NCBI GenBank assembly: GCA_014529385.2
Contig: CM043950.1
Location: 78,734,343-78,798,342 of the forward strand
DNA length: 64,000 nucleotides
Reading direction: 5' to 3'
Source of the DNA: Adiantum capillus-veneris
Lineage: Eukaryota > Streptophyta > Polypodiopsida > Polypodiales > Pteridaceae
This document shows positions 9,311-20,470 of this stretch, in pieces. A model generated the notes under the pieces. It was given only the letters and a program-made list of their open reading frames with translations. It was not told where the DNA came from and made no database searches. The translations under genes and the position numbers were made by a program. Each line of letters opens with the position of its first letter. The first letter of the stretch is position 1.

Positions 9311-9790
9311 AGGGCAAACCCAAGGGGGGTCATGGATTCAAGCCAAGGGCCGTCTACAAGTTGTGGACAGGGGATTCTAAGTATGGATGGCCAAGGCCTA
9401 TATTATGGGCGATAGGGCGGAGAATCCTTCCCAGTAGTTCCCTCATCTTACAATTTAATAGTTTACACTCAAAGAGAAGCCAATTTGAAGCCTTGATCAA
9501 GATAGAGCCAAAAAATACCAGTCCCTTTTAGGCCACAAAATAAGACTTTTTTATGTCTTTTTCAAGGTAGTCATTTCTTCGTTCGTCGAGTAGAAGAGTA
9601 TCTTTGCCACCCATCATATACTTTGCATGCTGCAACAAAGAAGCAACCAGATGGCTATCCGCTCCCATGAAGTTTAGCCAAGTTCTAAGTCTTGTCTGTT
9701 TGACTTACACCAATTGCCTCTCCATTGTAAATAAACTCAACGTAAGTGCTAGCATCAAAATTCTTGGTCATCTTTAGTCCAAAAAAAAGT
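9311..9790. other. Intergenic, no gene seen
   Basis: Low-information sequence between the possible gypsy tail and the microsatellite block. Nothing coding was recognised. Confidence 0.4.
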
Positions 9791-9990
9791 GAAGCACAAA
9801 TGCTCTGATCTACTTTTTTTTTTGAAAATTTTCTCTTTTTCTTACTTTCTCTCTTCCTCTCCCTTTCTCTCCCTCTCTATCTTTATTTCTTTCTCCCATT
9901 ATCACTCTCTATATCTCTTTCTTCTCCTTACTTTTCTCCTATCTCTCTCATCTCTTTATCTCCCACCTCTCTTGCTTTATCTATCCCTCC

Positions 9991-9991
<1 letters not shown>

Positions 9992-10067
<76 letters not shown>
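9992..10067. repeat. Poly-C run followed by (CT)n
   Basis: About 32 consecutive C residues run directly into about 22 CT dinucleotides. The preceding 150 bp is CT-rich and degenerate. Confidence 0.97.
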
Positions 10068-10071
<4 letters not shown>

Positions 10072-10074
10072 ATC

Positions 10075-10177
10075 CATCTCGAGAGTGGGCGCTAGCGCTC
10101 ACTTTTATCTCAAGAGTGGGGGCTAGTCTCTCTCTTGCGCATCATAAAAGTGAGCGCTAGTGCCCACTCTCGAGATG
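10075..10177. repeat. Long inverted repeat, 34 bp arms
   Basis: 10075-10108 and 10144-10177 are reverse complements with one mismatch (arm begins CATCTCGAGAGTGGGCGCTA). The loop is 35 nt. The arms are extended outward by (CT)n on the left and (GA)n on the right, so the whole structure can pair over about 60 bp. Confidence 0.95.
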
Positions 10178-10278
10178 AGAGAGAGAGAGAGAGAGAGAGG
10201 AGGGAGAATTGGAGAGAGAGTGAGAGAGATGAGAGATAGGGAGGAAGGGAGAGAGAAGGAGAGTGAGGGAAGGAGAGA

Positions 10279-10465
10279 CGTACCTCAAATACAATAAACT
10301 CACCATGAAAGTAAATTTAAAAAGCGTCAAAAATTTATTTCAAGGAGCCTTTATATAGGCAACCTCCCCCTCTCTCTCTCTCTCCTCTTCTTCTCCCTCA
10401 CTCTCTCTTGCACTCCCCCCCCCCCCCCACCCCCCGCCTCTTTCTCTCTCTCTCTCTCTTCGATG

Positions 10466-10548
<83 letters not shown>

Positions 10549-10682
10549 AGGGTTAGGGAAGAAGGGAAGAGAAGAAGGAAGGAAGTGAGGCAAGGAGAGA
10601 TGTACCTCGAATATGATAAAATCACCACAAAAGTAAACTTAAAAAGCGTAAAAAATTTAGTCCTAATCTCCTTTATATAGGC

Positions 10683-10690
<8 letters not shown>
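10279..10690. repeat. Two tandem units of about 320 bp with a TATATA element
   Basis: 10279-10372 (GTACCTCAAATACAATAAA ... CCTTTATATAGGCA) recurs at 10601-10690 (GTACCTCGAATATGATAAA ... CCTTTATATAGGCA), each followed by a (CT)n tract. More distant copies of a related unit lie near 10845 and 11095. Confidence 0.8.
10441..10543. repeat. (CT)n then (GA)n microsatellites
   Basis: A (CT)10 tract and a (GA)37 tract flank the short palindromic spacer TTCGATGCACGA; together they can form a hairpin. Confidence 0.95.

Positions 10691-10745
<55 letters not shown>
10683..10745. repeat. (CT)31 microsatellite
   Basis: Uninterrupted CT dinucleotides directly after the second TATATA unit. Confidence 0.97.
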
Positions 10746-10748
<3 letters not shown>

Positions 10749-11195
10749 CGTTAAAAACACAAGTGAGAGAGAGAGGGAGGGAGGGAGAGAGGGTGAGAGA
10801 GAGAGAGAGAGCGGGAGAGAGAGAGATAGAGAAGATTAATTGTGAATATTTATTGAACTTCTATAAATTGATGTAACATACATCTCAAAAAGCAGGTGAA
10901 ATTTTAAATGAAAAAATCTTTAAAAAATTGCATTCATGTCTCCCCCCCTCTCTCTCCATCTCTCTCACACCCTCTCTTCCTCCCTCTCTCACTTGTGTTG
11001 AATGCTAATGAGCACTAGAGCCCAAGAGAGAGGGAGGGAGGGTGCGAGGGAGAAAGAGAAATGGAGAGAGAGAGAGAGAGACGAGGAGAATGTTACCTTT
11101 GAATAATTCCTGAACATCTCCAAATTGATGCTACACACAATTGAGAAATTCCTTGTATACATCTCAAAAAAAAAGTGAGTTATTGCTTTTTATAT

Positions 11196-11197
<2 letters not shown>

Positions 11198-11289
<92 letters not shown>
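11198..11289. repeat. (CT)46 microsatellite
   Basis: Uninterrupted CT dinucleotides. All long ORFs across it encode only alternating Ser-Leu or Arg-Glu and are not genes. Confidence 0.97.
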
Positions 11290-11291
<2 letters not shown>

Positions 11292-11519
11292 CGTGGAACC
11301 CTAGCTTTGAACCTTTCTCGTCCTCGCACAGTCCCCCCTGGGTGAGGGGCAGCTTGGTGGGGCGCGTCAAGGCCCAAACTTGCCCTATCCTAGCCCTCTG
11401 ACTTCAGCTCTCAGTTCTGCAGACCTCGGCACAACACCTCTATTTACATATCAAGTGCTCTCTTAATTTAACCGCAAACCCCTCAAGTTGCTACATATAA
11501 ATTTCATCATGAAGATATC

Positions 11520-13490
11520 TATGAAGGAAATCCGTTCTCACATACATTGGACCAATTCCAAATCCTCTACATAGCTACTAATCCAAGCACAAAACACAAG
11601 ATAGTCGTCTTGACCATAAGCAAAAAGATCTCATCAAAATCAATGCCTTTCTATTATGTGAATCTCTTAGCAACTAATCTAGCCTTGTACTTAGGCATAG
11701 CATCTCCAGGTATACTTTTTAGCTGGTACATCAATTTGCAAGGTAAAGCTTTCTTTCTAGTGGGAAATTCACCAAGTCCCACGCCTCATTGTTCACAATT
11801 GAGTCATACTCAAATTGCATAGCTTGCTTACACTTCAACTTCTCATTCATTTGCATGGGTTCTTGGTGGCAAGCCAGTTCACTGTAGCCAGTCAGCATAA
11901 CATAATTGACACCTAATTCACTGTAGTCAGTCAGCATAACATAATTGACACCTAGGTGAAATTACTCAAGCAAATGTGAAGGTCTCATAGAGCACCTCAA
12001 TGCTTTACTATTACTTTTTTCTCGTTCATGAGCAATGGTTGTGGAAGGCACATCAATAAACTACTAATTTTGTATTGTTTCAAGGGTAACATCCTCAAGT
12101 GTGACTCGTCTTACTTAAGAAGTTGTCTATGCATCTTTGAATCATTAAAGATCACATGAAAACTAATAATCTTACAAGATTCTGGGTGCCATAGATGATC
12201 ATCCATCTCATCACCTGTACCATAACCCACAAAGATGTATTTATGTGATTTTGGATCAAGCTTTCATCTAAGCTCTTTTTTTCGAACGTGAGAATATGTC
12301 TCGCAACAAAAGACATGTAAATGATCATAATGCAGCTTCTTGCTAGATTACATCTCTTCAAAAACCTTGTAATCCAATGGCATGGTAGGAGACCTATTGA
12401 TAATATGCACTACTGTCAAAACGGTCTTTGCCCAAAAGCCTTGTGTAAGGTATGCCATAGAAAGCATAGCTAGAACACGTTCTTGTAGAGTATCGTTCAT
12501 CTATTTTGCAACTTCATTTGAAGCTAGTGTGTATGACATAGTAAACTGCCACTTAATTCCTCTCTTGGCACAGAAGGCAACTACCTCTTTTAAGAGATAC
12601 TTCCCACAATTATTTGTCCTTAATCCCTTAAGATTTTTTCCCACTAATTCTCAACTAGTGCAAGAAACTTCTAAAAAATAGAAAAAACCTCATCCTTACA
12701 TTTCAAAGGATAAACCTACTCCTTTCTTGTCGATTCATCAATGAATATCACAAAGTAACTAGCCCCCCCTAGAGATTTACTCAACATAAGAACACATACA
12801 TCACTATGAACAAGTTTGAGAAGGTCCAAGTGCTTTTTAATCATGGGCAAATGAACACTCTTAGTTTGCTTGCAATAGATACAATGTTCACAAATCAAAA
12901 AGAAATGCTCAAGAGTTTTCATTTCCTTTTGGATCAAATGGCCTACCCGACAATGCCACAACTCAATAGATGGTAGCTTTGGCTATATTAATAGCAACAT
13001 TGTCTTTTACACATGATACGTGCATCAAATACAAAGAACCATGCTTCTAGCCCTTGAGAATAACCGAATTTACCTTCTTGATAGTCCAAGACGAATTCCC
13101 AAATATGGTCCTCTAACCCAATTCATCAAACTACCCCATAGAAGCCAAGCTCTTTGGTAACTCTGGAACATGTTTGACATTGTTTAGAACAAATTTTGTA
13201 CCATCCTTGAGTACTAGTTGAATGTCTCTAATGTCAACTATGTCAAGTGCATAGCCCCACTTGACAATACCTTGATAGCCTTTCGCATAAGTAGAGGACA
13301 AGGATGGTTTAGAACAGTTAATAATCATGATTATTAACAATTCTTCCAAAGTGGGCACTTTTGACCAGTACTTGTGTTCATGTAATAGTGTACATCCTAT
13401 GAGGCATGTTTGAGCCAAAAATACCCAAAGGAGGTCAAGGTATGAATGAAAAAAACTTCTAAGGCCTTGTAGATAATTTTGCACATTTTA
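11520..13490 (-). mobile_element. Decayed Ty1-copia pol fragment
   Basis: In minus-strand order: protease end (about 13484-13131; DIQLVLKDGTKFVLNNVKHV then VPELPKSLASMG), the pre-integrase zinc finger and start of the integrase core (12961-12716; MWHCRVGHL, CEHCIYCKQ, LVHSDVCVLM, YFVIFIDES), the integrase-RT linker (about 12370-12060; KLDPKSHKYIFVGYG), and the N-terminal part of reverse transcriptase (11937-11520; NNEAWDLVNFP, YKARLVAK). Many stops and frame breaks; non-functional. No LTR was recognised at either end. Confidence 0.8.
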
Positions 13491-14070
13491 CTCACAAAAT
13501 CTAAATTTTCCTACAAACCATGAGTCAATCACACATAAAAATTCATTATTGCTAAAATAAATTTTATTTTGAAGATTTTACATAGTGCTGGAGTTTTCAT
13601 TGAACCAATAAGGAGCAAAAGATAGGAAGCACTCACTTATTCTTTGCCTAGAATTCCAAAGTCTAGTTATTATTTAGATGTTCATAGATCTCTAAGCGTT
13701 AATAATCCAAGAGGTTTTTACCTATGCTTATTTTATTCTTGGCCTAGGTCTCATTCATAATCTACATCCCATCTATCTTAAATCACTCCACCTCTATTAG
13801 AGCAACACGCTAAATCAACTCTTAGTTGGTCCTTTGATATAGGGCATGACCGTCCATTAGAATCCCTCAATATGGTTACACATTTCTCTCTTTGTACTAT
13901 GGTTACACATTTATATAGAAAATCCACTTTACTTGGTCGTGTAACATTTTTCCACTTTATAGGAGTGTGTTCTTTGTAATAATCATGTGTTCACCTAATA
14001 ACACCTAATTATGGCATATCTACATAGTGATTCTAGCCATGCTAATCTAGCTAGCGTGGCCATCCAAACC
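13491..14070. other. Probable LTR-like sequence, no gene
   Basis: AT-rich, no ORF. Its right end (ATCCAAACCAACA, ending CA at 14073) sits just before a primer-binding-like site, so the last few hundred bases may be a copia LTR. I cannot find a second copy. Confidence 0.35.
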
Positions 14071-14076
14071 AACAAT

Positions 14077-14088
14077 TGGTATCAAAGC
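14077..14088 (+). promoter_or_regulatory. Primer-binding-site-like sequence (initiator-Met)
   Basis: TGGTATCAAAGC differs from the usual TGGTATCAGAGC by one base and follows a CA terminus by three bases. No gag follows, so the element is truncated or diverged. Confidence 0.55.
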
Positions 14089-15772
14089 ACTAGAATCAAG
14101 CACCCAAACCACTTGACTGATTAATTAAAGGTGCATTTCTTATACATAAACAATGGTTCTACTTTAACTATTGCAAAAATAAAGCCAGAAAGAAATGATT
14201 AAAGTGCTTCACGCTCTACACCAAATTTGAGAGTAGAACAACAATTGAAGCTTCAATACACTATCCAATACCAAGACAATGGGTAATTTGTTGACCTTTG
14301 CCACTAATCTTGAGTGATTACAACTCTGTAAATCCACTCAAACTACAAGTTACAAGCCTTGCCAATGCAATCAAAGTATACTTGTGCTTAATTGCTTCAT
14401 ACATGAGCACGTTTTTAACTTTAAAGCAAGGCAAATATGAGTTGGTAATTTTTGAGAAGTTCATAGTGCTTTTCACTCACATGGCTACTTCGTTCAAGCT
14501 TGCAAATGAAACAAACCAACAGTATTGATCTTCAATCGGTGGCCATACAACCTCACACACAAGCCTCTTCTCATGAGGGAAAGAGGGGTGCAAGTTCTCC
14601 ATGAATGGCTAAAAATGGCCAAACAAACCCCCTCGGGCCCCCAAAAAAAAAACACGCAAAAACACATACACACACACACACACATACACACACACACACA
14701 GAGTTTGTGCACGTAGAGGGCACTCTTGCAACCTCCTTGCAAGGAGAACATTGTGCATTAGATAGTGCCTGCTCGACAAGATTTATTTTTCATTATTTTT
14801 ATGTTATTTCATATAATTTGAATGTAGAGCTTGTTCACATAGCTTGAAAGGTCACAAGTTTAATTAAAGGTCTTCATGAGCCTTGCCACATCTAATAGAA
14901 GCCTCAAACCTTGCAAGCAATAAGTGTGTCCCAATCACACGACTTCCAAGGGAGCATAGTCATTCGTTCGTTAAGTTAGTCTTCGTAAAAGACACATTGC
15001 TCATTAAACTTTAAGAGCGGTTTTGTTTGGAGATGCCATTGCAATAGATACCTCTTCTAATTAATATTCCTTGTTGTAAAATCGGCATTCTAATATCAAA
15101 ATGGCCTAAGCTCTACTTTTAGTTTTGTAATCTATAAAACCCACGTTCTTTTGTAAAGCTATACCCCATGGGAATGGAACTAAGCCATTTTTAAGTAGAC
15201 TTAGGTATAAAGGACATTTTTGTACAAGTGAAGAGGGTTCTTTGGAAAGATGAAGTGTTGTGTATAAAGAAGGCTTCTTATTGTAAATTTGTAACCAACA
15301 AATTTCCTTCATTGGTAACCAGAATCAAGTTTCAACTATTGCATATTTTCTCTCTCCTCTTGCTCTTTTATTTGATTATATTATGCATTGTCAGTTTTAT
15401 TCAAATTTGTGCCTATGCTTTGATCATATACTCATTGTTTTGATGTTGTAATCAAGTGTGAACGTACTTTTTAAATGGAGACTAGTTCTAAGCCATAAGA
15501 GATGCTATTAGACCACTTTTGTTTGTGTTTTACACACCTATAAATCCATGAATTGTAATTTATGTACCTCTTAGAAATGATTTTAAAGAGTCCAAATAGG
15601 TTCTATTGGTCCTTTCCTGTAGTTCCGGGGGATTCACCATAGAAAACTTACCGCACCACATAAGTGCAGGAGAGGAGGGGTTTTTTACAAGTTACATAAG
15701 CGTATAAGTTAGAGGCAGACCCCCAATAATTTATCTCCCAAGTTAAAAATAAGGGAGGGGGTATTATATTTT
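14089..15772. other. Intergenic, no gene seen
   Basis: Only short, unconvincing ORFs. A (CA)n tract with interruptions at 14665-14700 follows a poly-A run. Otherwise featureless. Confidence 0.4.
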
Positions 15773-15796
15773 GGGGGGGGGGGGGGGGGGGGGGGG
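15773..15796. repeat. Poly-G tract (24 bases)
   Basis: Uninterrupted G run. Confidence 0.95.
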
Positions 15797-16234
15797 ACTA
15801 ACCCGGGTTGATTATTTGTGACGATTGGTCATTGGTGTGCACTAGAACTCGAATGAATTTTGGGAAAGTTTTTAATCAAGTCACACATCAAATTTTGCAT
15901 CGAGTCGATCATAGATAAGCCTGATTTGGAGCAGGTCAAGGGTTGATTTACACCAGCTTTGGATGGGTCAGAATTAAACGAGTAGCCAGAGTGCATGCTA
16001 ATTGGGCACATAATTTGAAATTCAAACTAAGACACATTGAGGGTACATCTAGTTATCAACAAAATTGGTTCTTTTGGTACGTTTCCAGTCACTAGGCTAC
16101 ACAGTCTTTGACTAGTTTTACTCAATTAGATCATGTGAAACCTAAATTTTATATATAATACAAAAGTAATCATTGTTGAGGGAGAAGGGAATTATGGGGT
16201 TCCACCCAGGATCTTTGCTATGCCTATTGGGCAC

Positions 16235-17481
16235 CTATAGCATATCACATGAAAGAACCGAAGTTTGCCACTCCCTATTTATATGGTCATCATTATCTTT
16301 GTCCTGACCTTCCACTTGAGTTGCTCGACTAGTCTTGTGCCCTTTCACACATAATGGACAAGGAAGTAAAGAATTTTCACCTTGTTTGCATCCAAGCATG
16401 CACTTTATGGTCTTTAGATCACCACCTAAATGCCATTCAACATCAAACTCCCCACGTCCTGGAACCATGAGCTTCTCACCGTTTATTTGAGCTTTAATGA
16501 CATCTGTGGCCCATGGGATTCTACTGAAAATCCATGCAAGGACTTCATGTGTCTCTTTCGGAACTTCAATTGCACCAAGACACCATATATCCTTCTTTGA
16601 TTGCACACTAAAAGAGGGCTTTGTCGCTTCACTCGAACTGCAAGATTGCTTGGCATAAGCTAGGGCTTCATTCATAAGCATGATGCTCATTCTCTCCAAC
16701 TTTCTCCCTTTAACAATTACACACTCATCCAACTTCAGCACGAACACAAGCTTGCCTTCAAGAACTGCCAACAATATAAAGCCTCAGAATGCATGTTATG
16801 ACACATCATAGAGCATGTAGGCAACCCTAAACTAACCTGCATCACTCAAATTATAGAAAACAACCATGGACTGCTGCAATCGTATCAAGTCCACAAAGAT
16901 ATTGTTGAATTTGGTGTAAACAAACCCTTCGGACCGCAACACATTGTTAGAAACAGTACCGCTTCCCTTCCCGCGGCCCTTCCTTCCTTGTGATTTGCTA
17001 CGGAGCGGCTGAAGCATCGTGTCTTCAATATACAAGTAGTCCCCTAATCGGTGAACAACATCTTCATTTGACACCTTCTTGGCAATCGCCACTCTGTGAG
17101 GAAGTGGGAATAGGTTTTCCGTGACTCCTCGACTTCTTAATGCATCTTTTAACACTTGATGTATTGCTTGATAGCCCTTCGTACTAATCCCAACAGCATC
17201 ACAAATATCCTGAACATCCAGATCAGTGATATTAGAAAAATTACTAAGAACTCTCTTAGTGATTGCATCTTTCAAGTGTTTTGCCTCTGGAGCATCAAGC
17301 ATCCCAATAAAGTCCTCTTTGTTGAAAGAAGAACGAAGTAAAGAAGCCCTAGCTGATGCATTCGTTCCGCTGCACGTTTCTTGGACGAAGTTCTTATTAC
17401 CCAAAACAACAATGATGAGCGGTATTATACTTAAACAACATGAGGGATAGAACATCTTACCTCATAGCTGTCACCCTTCAT
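16235..17481 (-). CDS. Transposase-like protein, N-terminal and middle part
   Basis: Three exons with consistent phases: 17481-17461 (ATG AAG GGT..., donor GAG/GTAAGA), 17392-16837 (acceptor AATAAG, donor GCAG/GTTAGT) and 16764-16235 (acceptor TTGGCAG), about 368 residues. Introns are 68 and 72 nt. Exon 2 has a helical N-terminal domain (LDVQDICDAVGISTKGYQAI, reminiscent of a helix-turn-helix) and a basic stretch (RKGRGKGSG). Exon 3 has LKLDECVIVKGRKLER, then VEWHLGGDLKTIKCMLGC, then CPLCVKG. The two aspartates and the CPLC pair resemble the first two acids and zinc knuckle of RNase H-like transposases. This is my inference, not a recognised family. The protein stops at CDML without the last acidic motif; a matching C-terminal half lies at 7759-8768 on the same strand. 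No stop interrupts this part. Confidence 0.6.
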
Positions 17482-18041
17482 TTTCTTGCACCTCCACGTG
17501 GTGCAAGAGTCTGAATTTCGGACAAATCTCGTTTCCTCACCCTACCACCCATGGCAATACTCTTCATGTGTGTTAGAGTATCCTCAAGCTTTTTAATTAC
17601 ATTTTCCTTGGTTGTGATGGTGCTCTTTGCCTCCTCAAGCGCACTAGTAGCTGTTTGCATCTGATCTTGAAGATTGTGGAAACTCCCATTCAGCAACTGC
17701 CAATGACGCAAGTAGATCTCAGACCGCGCAATCTTGTGTCTGTTGAGTCTCTTGCAATAGCCCAACAGACCTTGCTCTCCATTTCCAACGTATTGCAACA
17801 GTGATGGAATGTTTGTAAAAGGTGGATGAACATTGAGAGAAGGATCCTTTGGGTACAAGCATCCATCTGTCCAGAGATCCACATTCTTCTCCCCTTGAGT
17901 GCGGCATTCGTTGGCTGAAGGTAATGTACCTAAGCATGTTTTCTTTGTCGGAACATACTCTTGAGGCAGGCGTAGGAAAAGCCCTGGAGACCTACCGCGT
18001 GAATAGCTTGCTGGGACATTGGTCACGTGGTCAAGAGGCAT
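17478..18041 (-). CDS. Unknown protein with C-terminal coiled coil
   Basis: 187 residues from the ATG at 18041 (MPLDHVTNVPASYSRG). The middle has LWTDGCLYPKDPSLNVHPPF and LLQYVGNGEQGLLGYCKRLN. Residues about 125-165 are a heptad-like coiled coil (LQDQMQTATSALEEAKSTIT, KLEDTLTHMK), followed by a basic end (GGRVRKRD). The TGA overlaps the ATG of the next gene as ATGA. Either these are two separate proteins, or a splice donor upstream of the TGA (for example GGAG/GTGCAAG at 17491) fuses it to the transposase-like protein. Family not recognised. Confidence 0.5.
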   Translation of the reverse strand: MPLDHVTNVPASYSRGRSPGLFLRLPQEYVPTKKTCLGTLPSANECRTQGEKNVDLWTDGCLYPKDPSLNVHPPFTNIPSLLQYVGNGEQGLLGYCKRLNRHKIARSEIYLRHWQLLNGSFHNLQDQMQTATSALEEAKSTITTKENVIKKLEDTLTHMKSIAMGGRVRKRDLSEIQTLAPRGGARK

Positions 18042-18199
18042 TGTAGGATGGAGAGATGGAGCTTGAAGGATGGAGAGATGGGTGTGTAGGTGCAACAGCA
18101 GGTGCAGGTGAAGGGGGATGGGTGTAGGAGAGGAGCTTAGATTAGGAGGGAAAGTTTTCAATTTTGGGGAGAATTTCCTAAAATTTTTGGATGGAGTCA

Positions 18200-18560
18200 A
18201 AAAATACTGAATTATGAGTAATTTAACTTAAAAATCTTTTTTTTTAATATGTATATATGTTGGGGGTACTTTTTAGGGGGGAATAGAGTTTTTTTGAAAG
18301 TTTTTGAAAAAAGTCATTTTTTTGACCTCTTTGACCCACGGATTTGATTAGGTGGCATGGGAGAGTTAAGAGGTCACTTACAAGTTGGCCAAAAAGCTAG
18401 AGAGAGAAGACCCCCTACCCCCCTACTTTTCAAATGGTTTACCCCCCCTTCCCTACTTTTTAAATGGTTACCCCCCCCCCCTTCCCCCTACCTTTTTAGG
18501 GGTCAAAGGTGGAGGAGACCCTACCAAAATAGCCCCATTCAAAGCCTTTGTCCCCCTTAA
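18200..18560. other. Low-complexity spacer
   Basis: No gene. Three near-copies of a 'cccctactttt-aaatggttacccccc' phrase between 18415 and 18500 form a short imperfect tandem repeat. Confidence 0.6.
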
Positions 18561-19330
18561 TCTTGGCAGGCTTCCTTGAAATTAGGTATTCTTACAAGGC
18601 CCATGGAGAGTCCATCTTTTTCCTAATGGCATATTCCAATGCACTACTTGCATAGCATAATGTGTACATCAATGCATCCAAATGTGGATTCTTAGAAAGC
18701 TATATAAATTGACTTTCATCCTAACCATATAATTCAAATATAGTCATGAGATTGTCAAGTAGATCAAGCTCCCCACTATCTTTGTGTGCATGGTGAAATT
18801 CTCAAGCACATCACAACTTAGCAACAGTATATTTTGAAATTACATTAATGCATGTTACATTTGTGGAATGCATATGCTTGCTTTTGTGTGTATAGTCCCA
18901 AATTCATAAAGAGTAGTATAACTCTCCTAGATCCTTCTTGTCAAACTCGTACCTAAAGATGCTCTCCAAATGCTCAATTTCAGCCTCATGATTTCCACCA
19001 ACAATCAAGTCATTCACAAAAATGCATATGATCATGATATTTATCTCATTCTCTTGCACAAAGAGTGATCTGCATCATTTATACAAAAACCAATAGTAAT
19101 CAAACATCCCAAGTTCTAAACACTTGCTTTATACTATAAAGTGCTTTCCTTGGTTTACATACATCTTGGTTGTCAAAGATACGAAAAGATATCAATAGAA
19201 TCTTGAGGAAATACCAAAGAACACCAAAGGTACAAGTGAGTATCAGGATGCATCTTAGGACCAAAGAGTAGTAAAAGGAACCAAAGGTCCCAAAATCCAC
19301 ACAATGCATCAACTACCAATGAGCTCAAAA
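18560..19330 (-). mobile_element. Decayed Ty1-copia reverse transcriptase/RNase H fragment
   Basis: Broken minus-strand frames give DVCKPRKALYSIKQVFRTW, IIICIFVNDLIVGGNHEAEI (the YVDD box as FVND) and FRYEFDKKDLGEL, in copia order. Many stops. Possibly the missing downstream part of an element related to 11520-13490, but in an order that needs rearrangement. Confidence 0.75.
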
Positions 19331-19525
19331 TGTACCAATGCCTACCCCATGAACAAAATCAGAGAGCCGCATGGTATCATTCAAATGCATAGCTCCCCGC
19401 AAACTTACTATGACCCCACCACAAGATTGAGGTGCTTAGACCCTGTAAAAATTAGCTTGTAATCATCCATCAAGAGAGTGTACATGTGGTTCAAGTAGAT
19501 CTTAGTGCCTTCTCTCTCTCTCTTT

Positions 19526-19587
<62 letters not shown>

Positions 19588-20137
19588 ATTGTTTAGTCTT
19601 TGGTTTCTTGGAAATATTCCTTTGATAATGAAAGTCGTATTCCTTTTTTGCTTCTTCTATCTCGTGCTCACGTATCCCAAATTGTTGTGTAAATTTTTCG
19701 ACTGAAACTAACAGTGCCACCTGTAATTCCATTGATAATTAATTTTCAAAGGTGAAAATGGGGCATTTTAGTTATAAATTTCAAAATGTATACTAGATTT
19801 TGGCATAAATTATAATTGTTAAACTAGTTCGCCCTTAGAAAACATGGCCAAGAAAATGGATTTTTGAGAGCTGTTGGCACACGCGCACACACACACACAC
19901 TCTCTCTCTCTCTCTAATCATTTTGTGTATATCTATTGGAGTAATGTTTCTTAAACATTATGATGAGTAGAGTCTTTCCTCCTTTGGTGCATTATCAGCC
20001 CTTAACGTATGCTCCTACATTTCCCACAACTTTGACCTTCATTCTCCCACTACTTGTTGAGCTTTGACCCTCATACCCTCTATCCATGACTACTTCCATT
20101 GCACGTTTACCATCACTACAACCTTGAGTAATACCAT
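19331..20137. other. Intergenic with microsatellites
   Basis: Contains a (CT)n tract at 19516-19584 and a (CA)n(CT)n tract at 19880-19916. No gene. Confidence 0.6.
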
Positions 20138-20142
20138 TGAGA

Positions 20143-20367
20143 TGTTACCATATACATGTGATAGTGATGTGTGTAAACACACAAGGACCGCCTGGGCATT
20201 TTTCCCTGTTTAGGAGGGTTTTTTCCCTGTACATTGTATATACACCCATTACTCTAGGGCTATCTATCTTTTCATTGCACACTAAGTATACACTCTCTAT
20301 TGTGTGCCTTGAGCTTCCTTCGTCTTCTCCAAGCTGTGTGTGTTTTCTTGTAGCACTAATTCCAACA
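20143..20367 (+). repeat. 5' LTR of copia element
   Basis: 225 bp, TG...CA, with TGTATATACACCC as a likely TATA region. Confidence 0.92.
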
Positions 20368-20369
20368 AT

Positions 20370-20381
20370 TGGTATCAGAGC
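20370..20381 (+). promoter_or_regulatory. Primer binding site of copia element (initiator-Met)
   Basis: TGGTATCAGAGC two bases after the LTR. Confidence 0.92.
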
Positions 20382-20470
20382 AAGTTACGTCCTCCCGAGC
20401 TTAGTTTTCAGCAGCTCTAGCACACACCTACTCATTTTCTCCTCATTTCATGTAGTTTTCACATCAGATG

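Noticed and set aside
10351-10760. Long frames of repeated Ser-Leu, Arg-Glu, Thr-His or Val-Cys
   Set aside because: They are translations of dinucleotide microsatellites here and at 11.2, 23.4, 32.3, 36.6, 55.4 and 63.4 kb.
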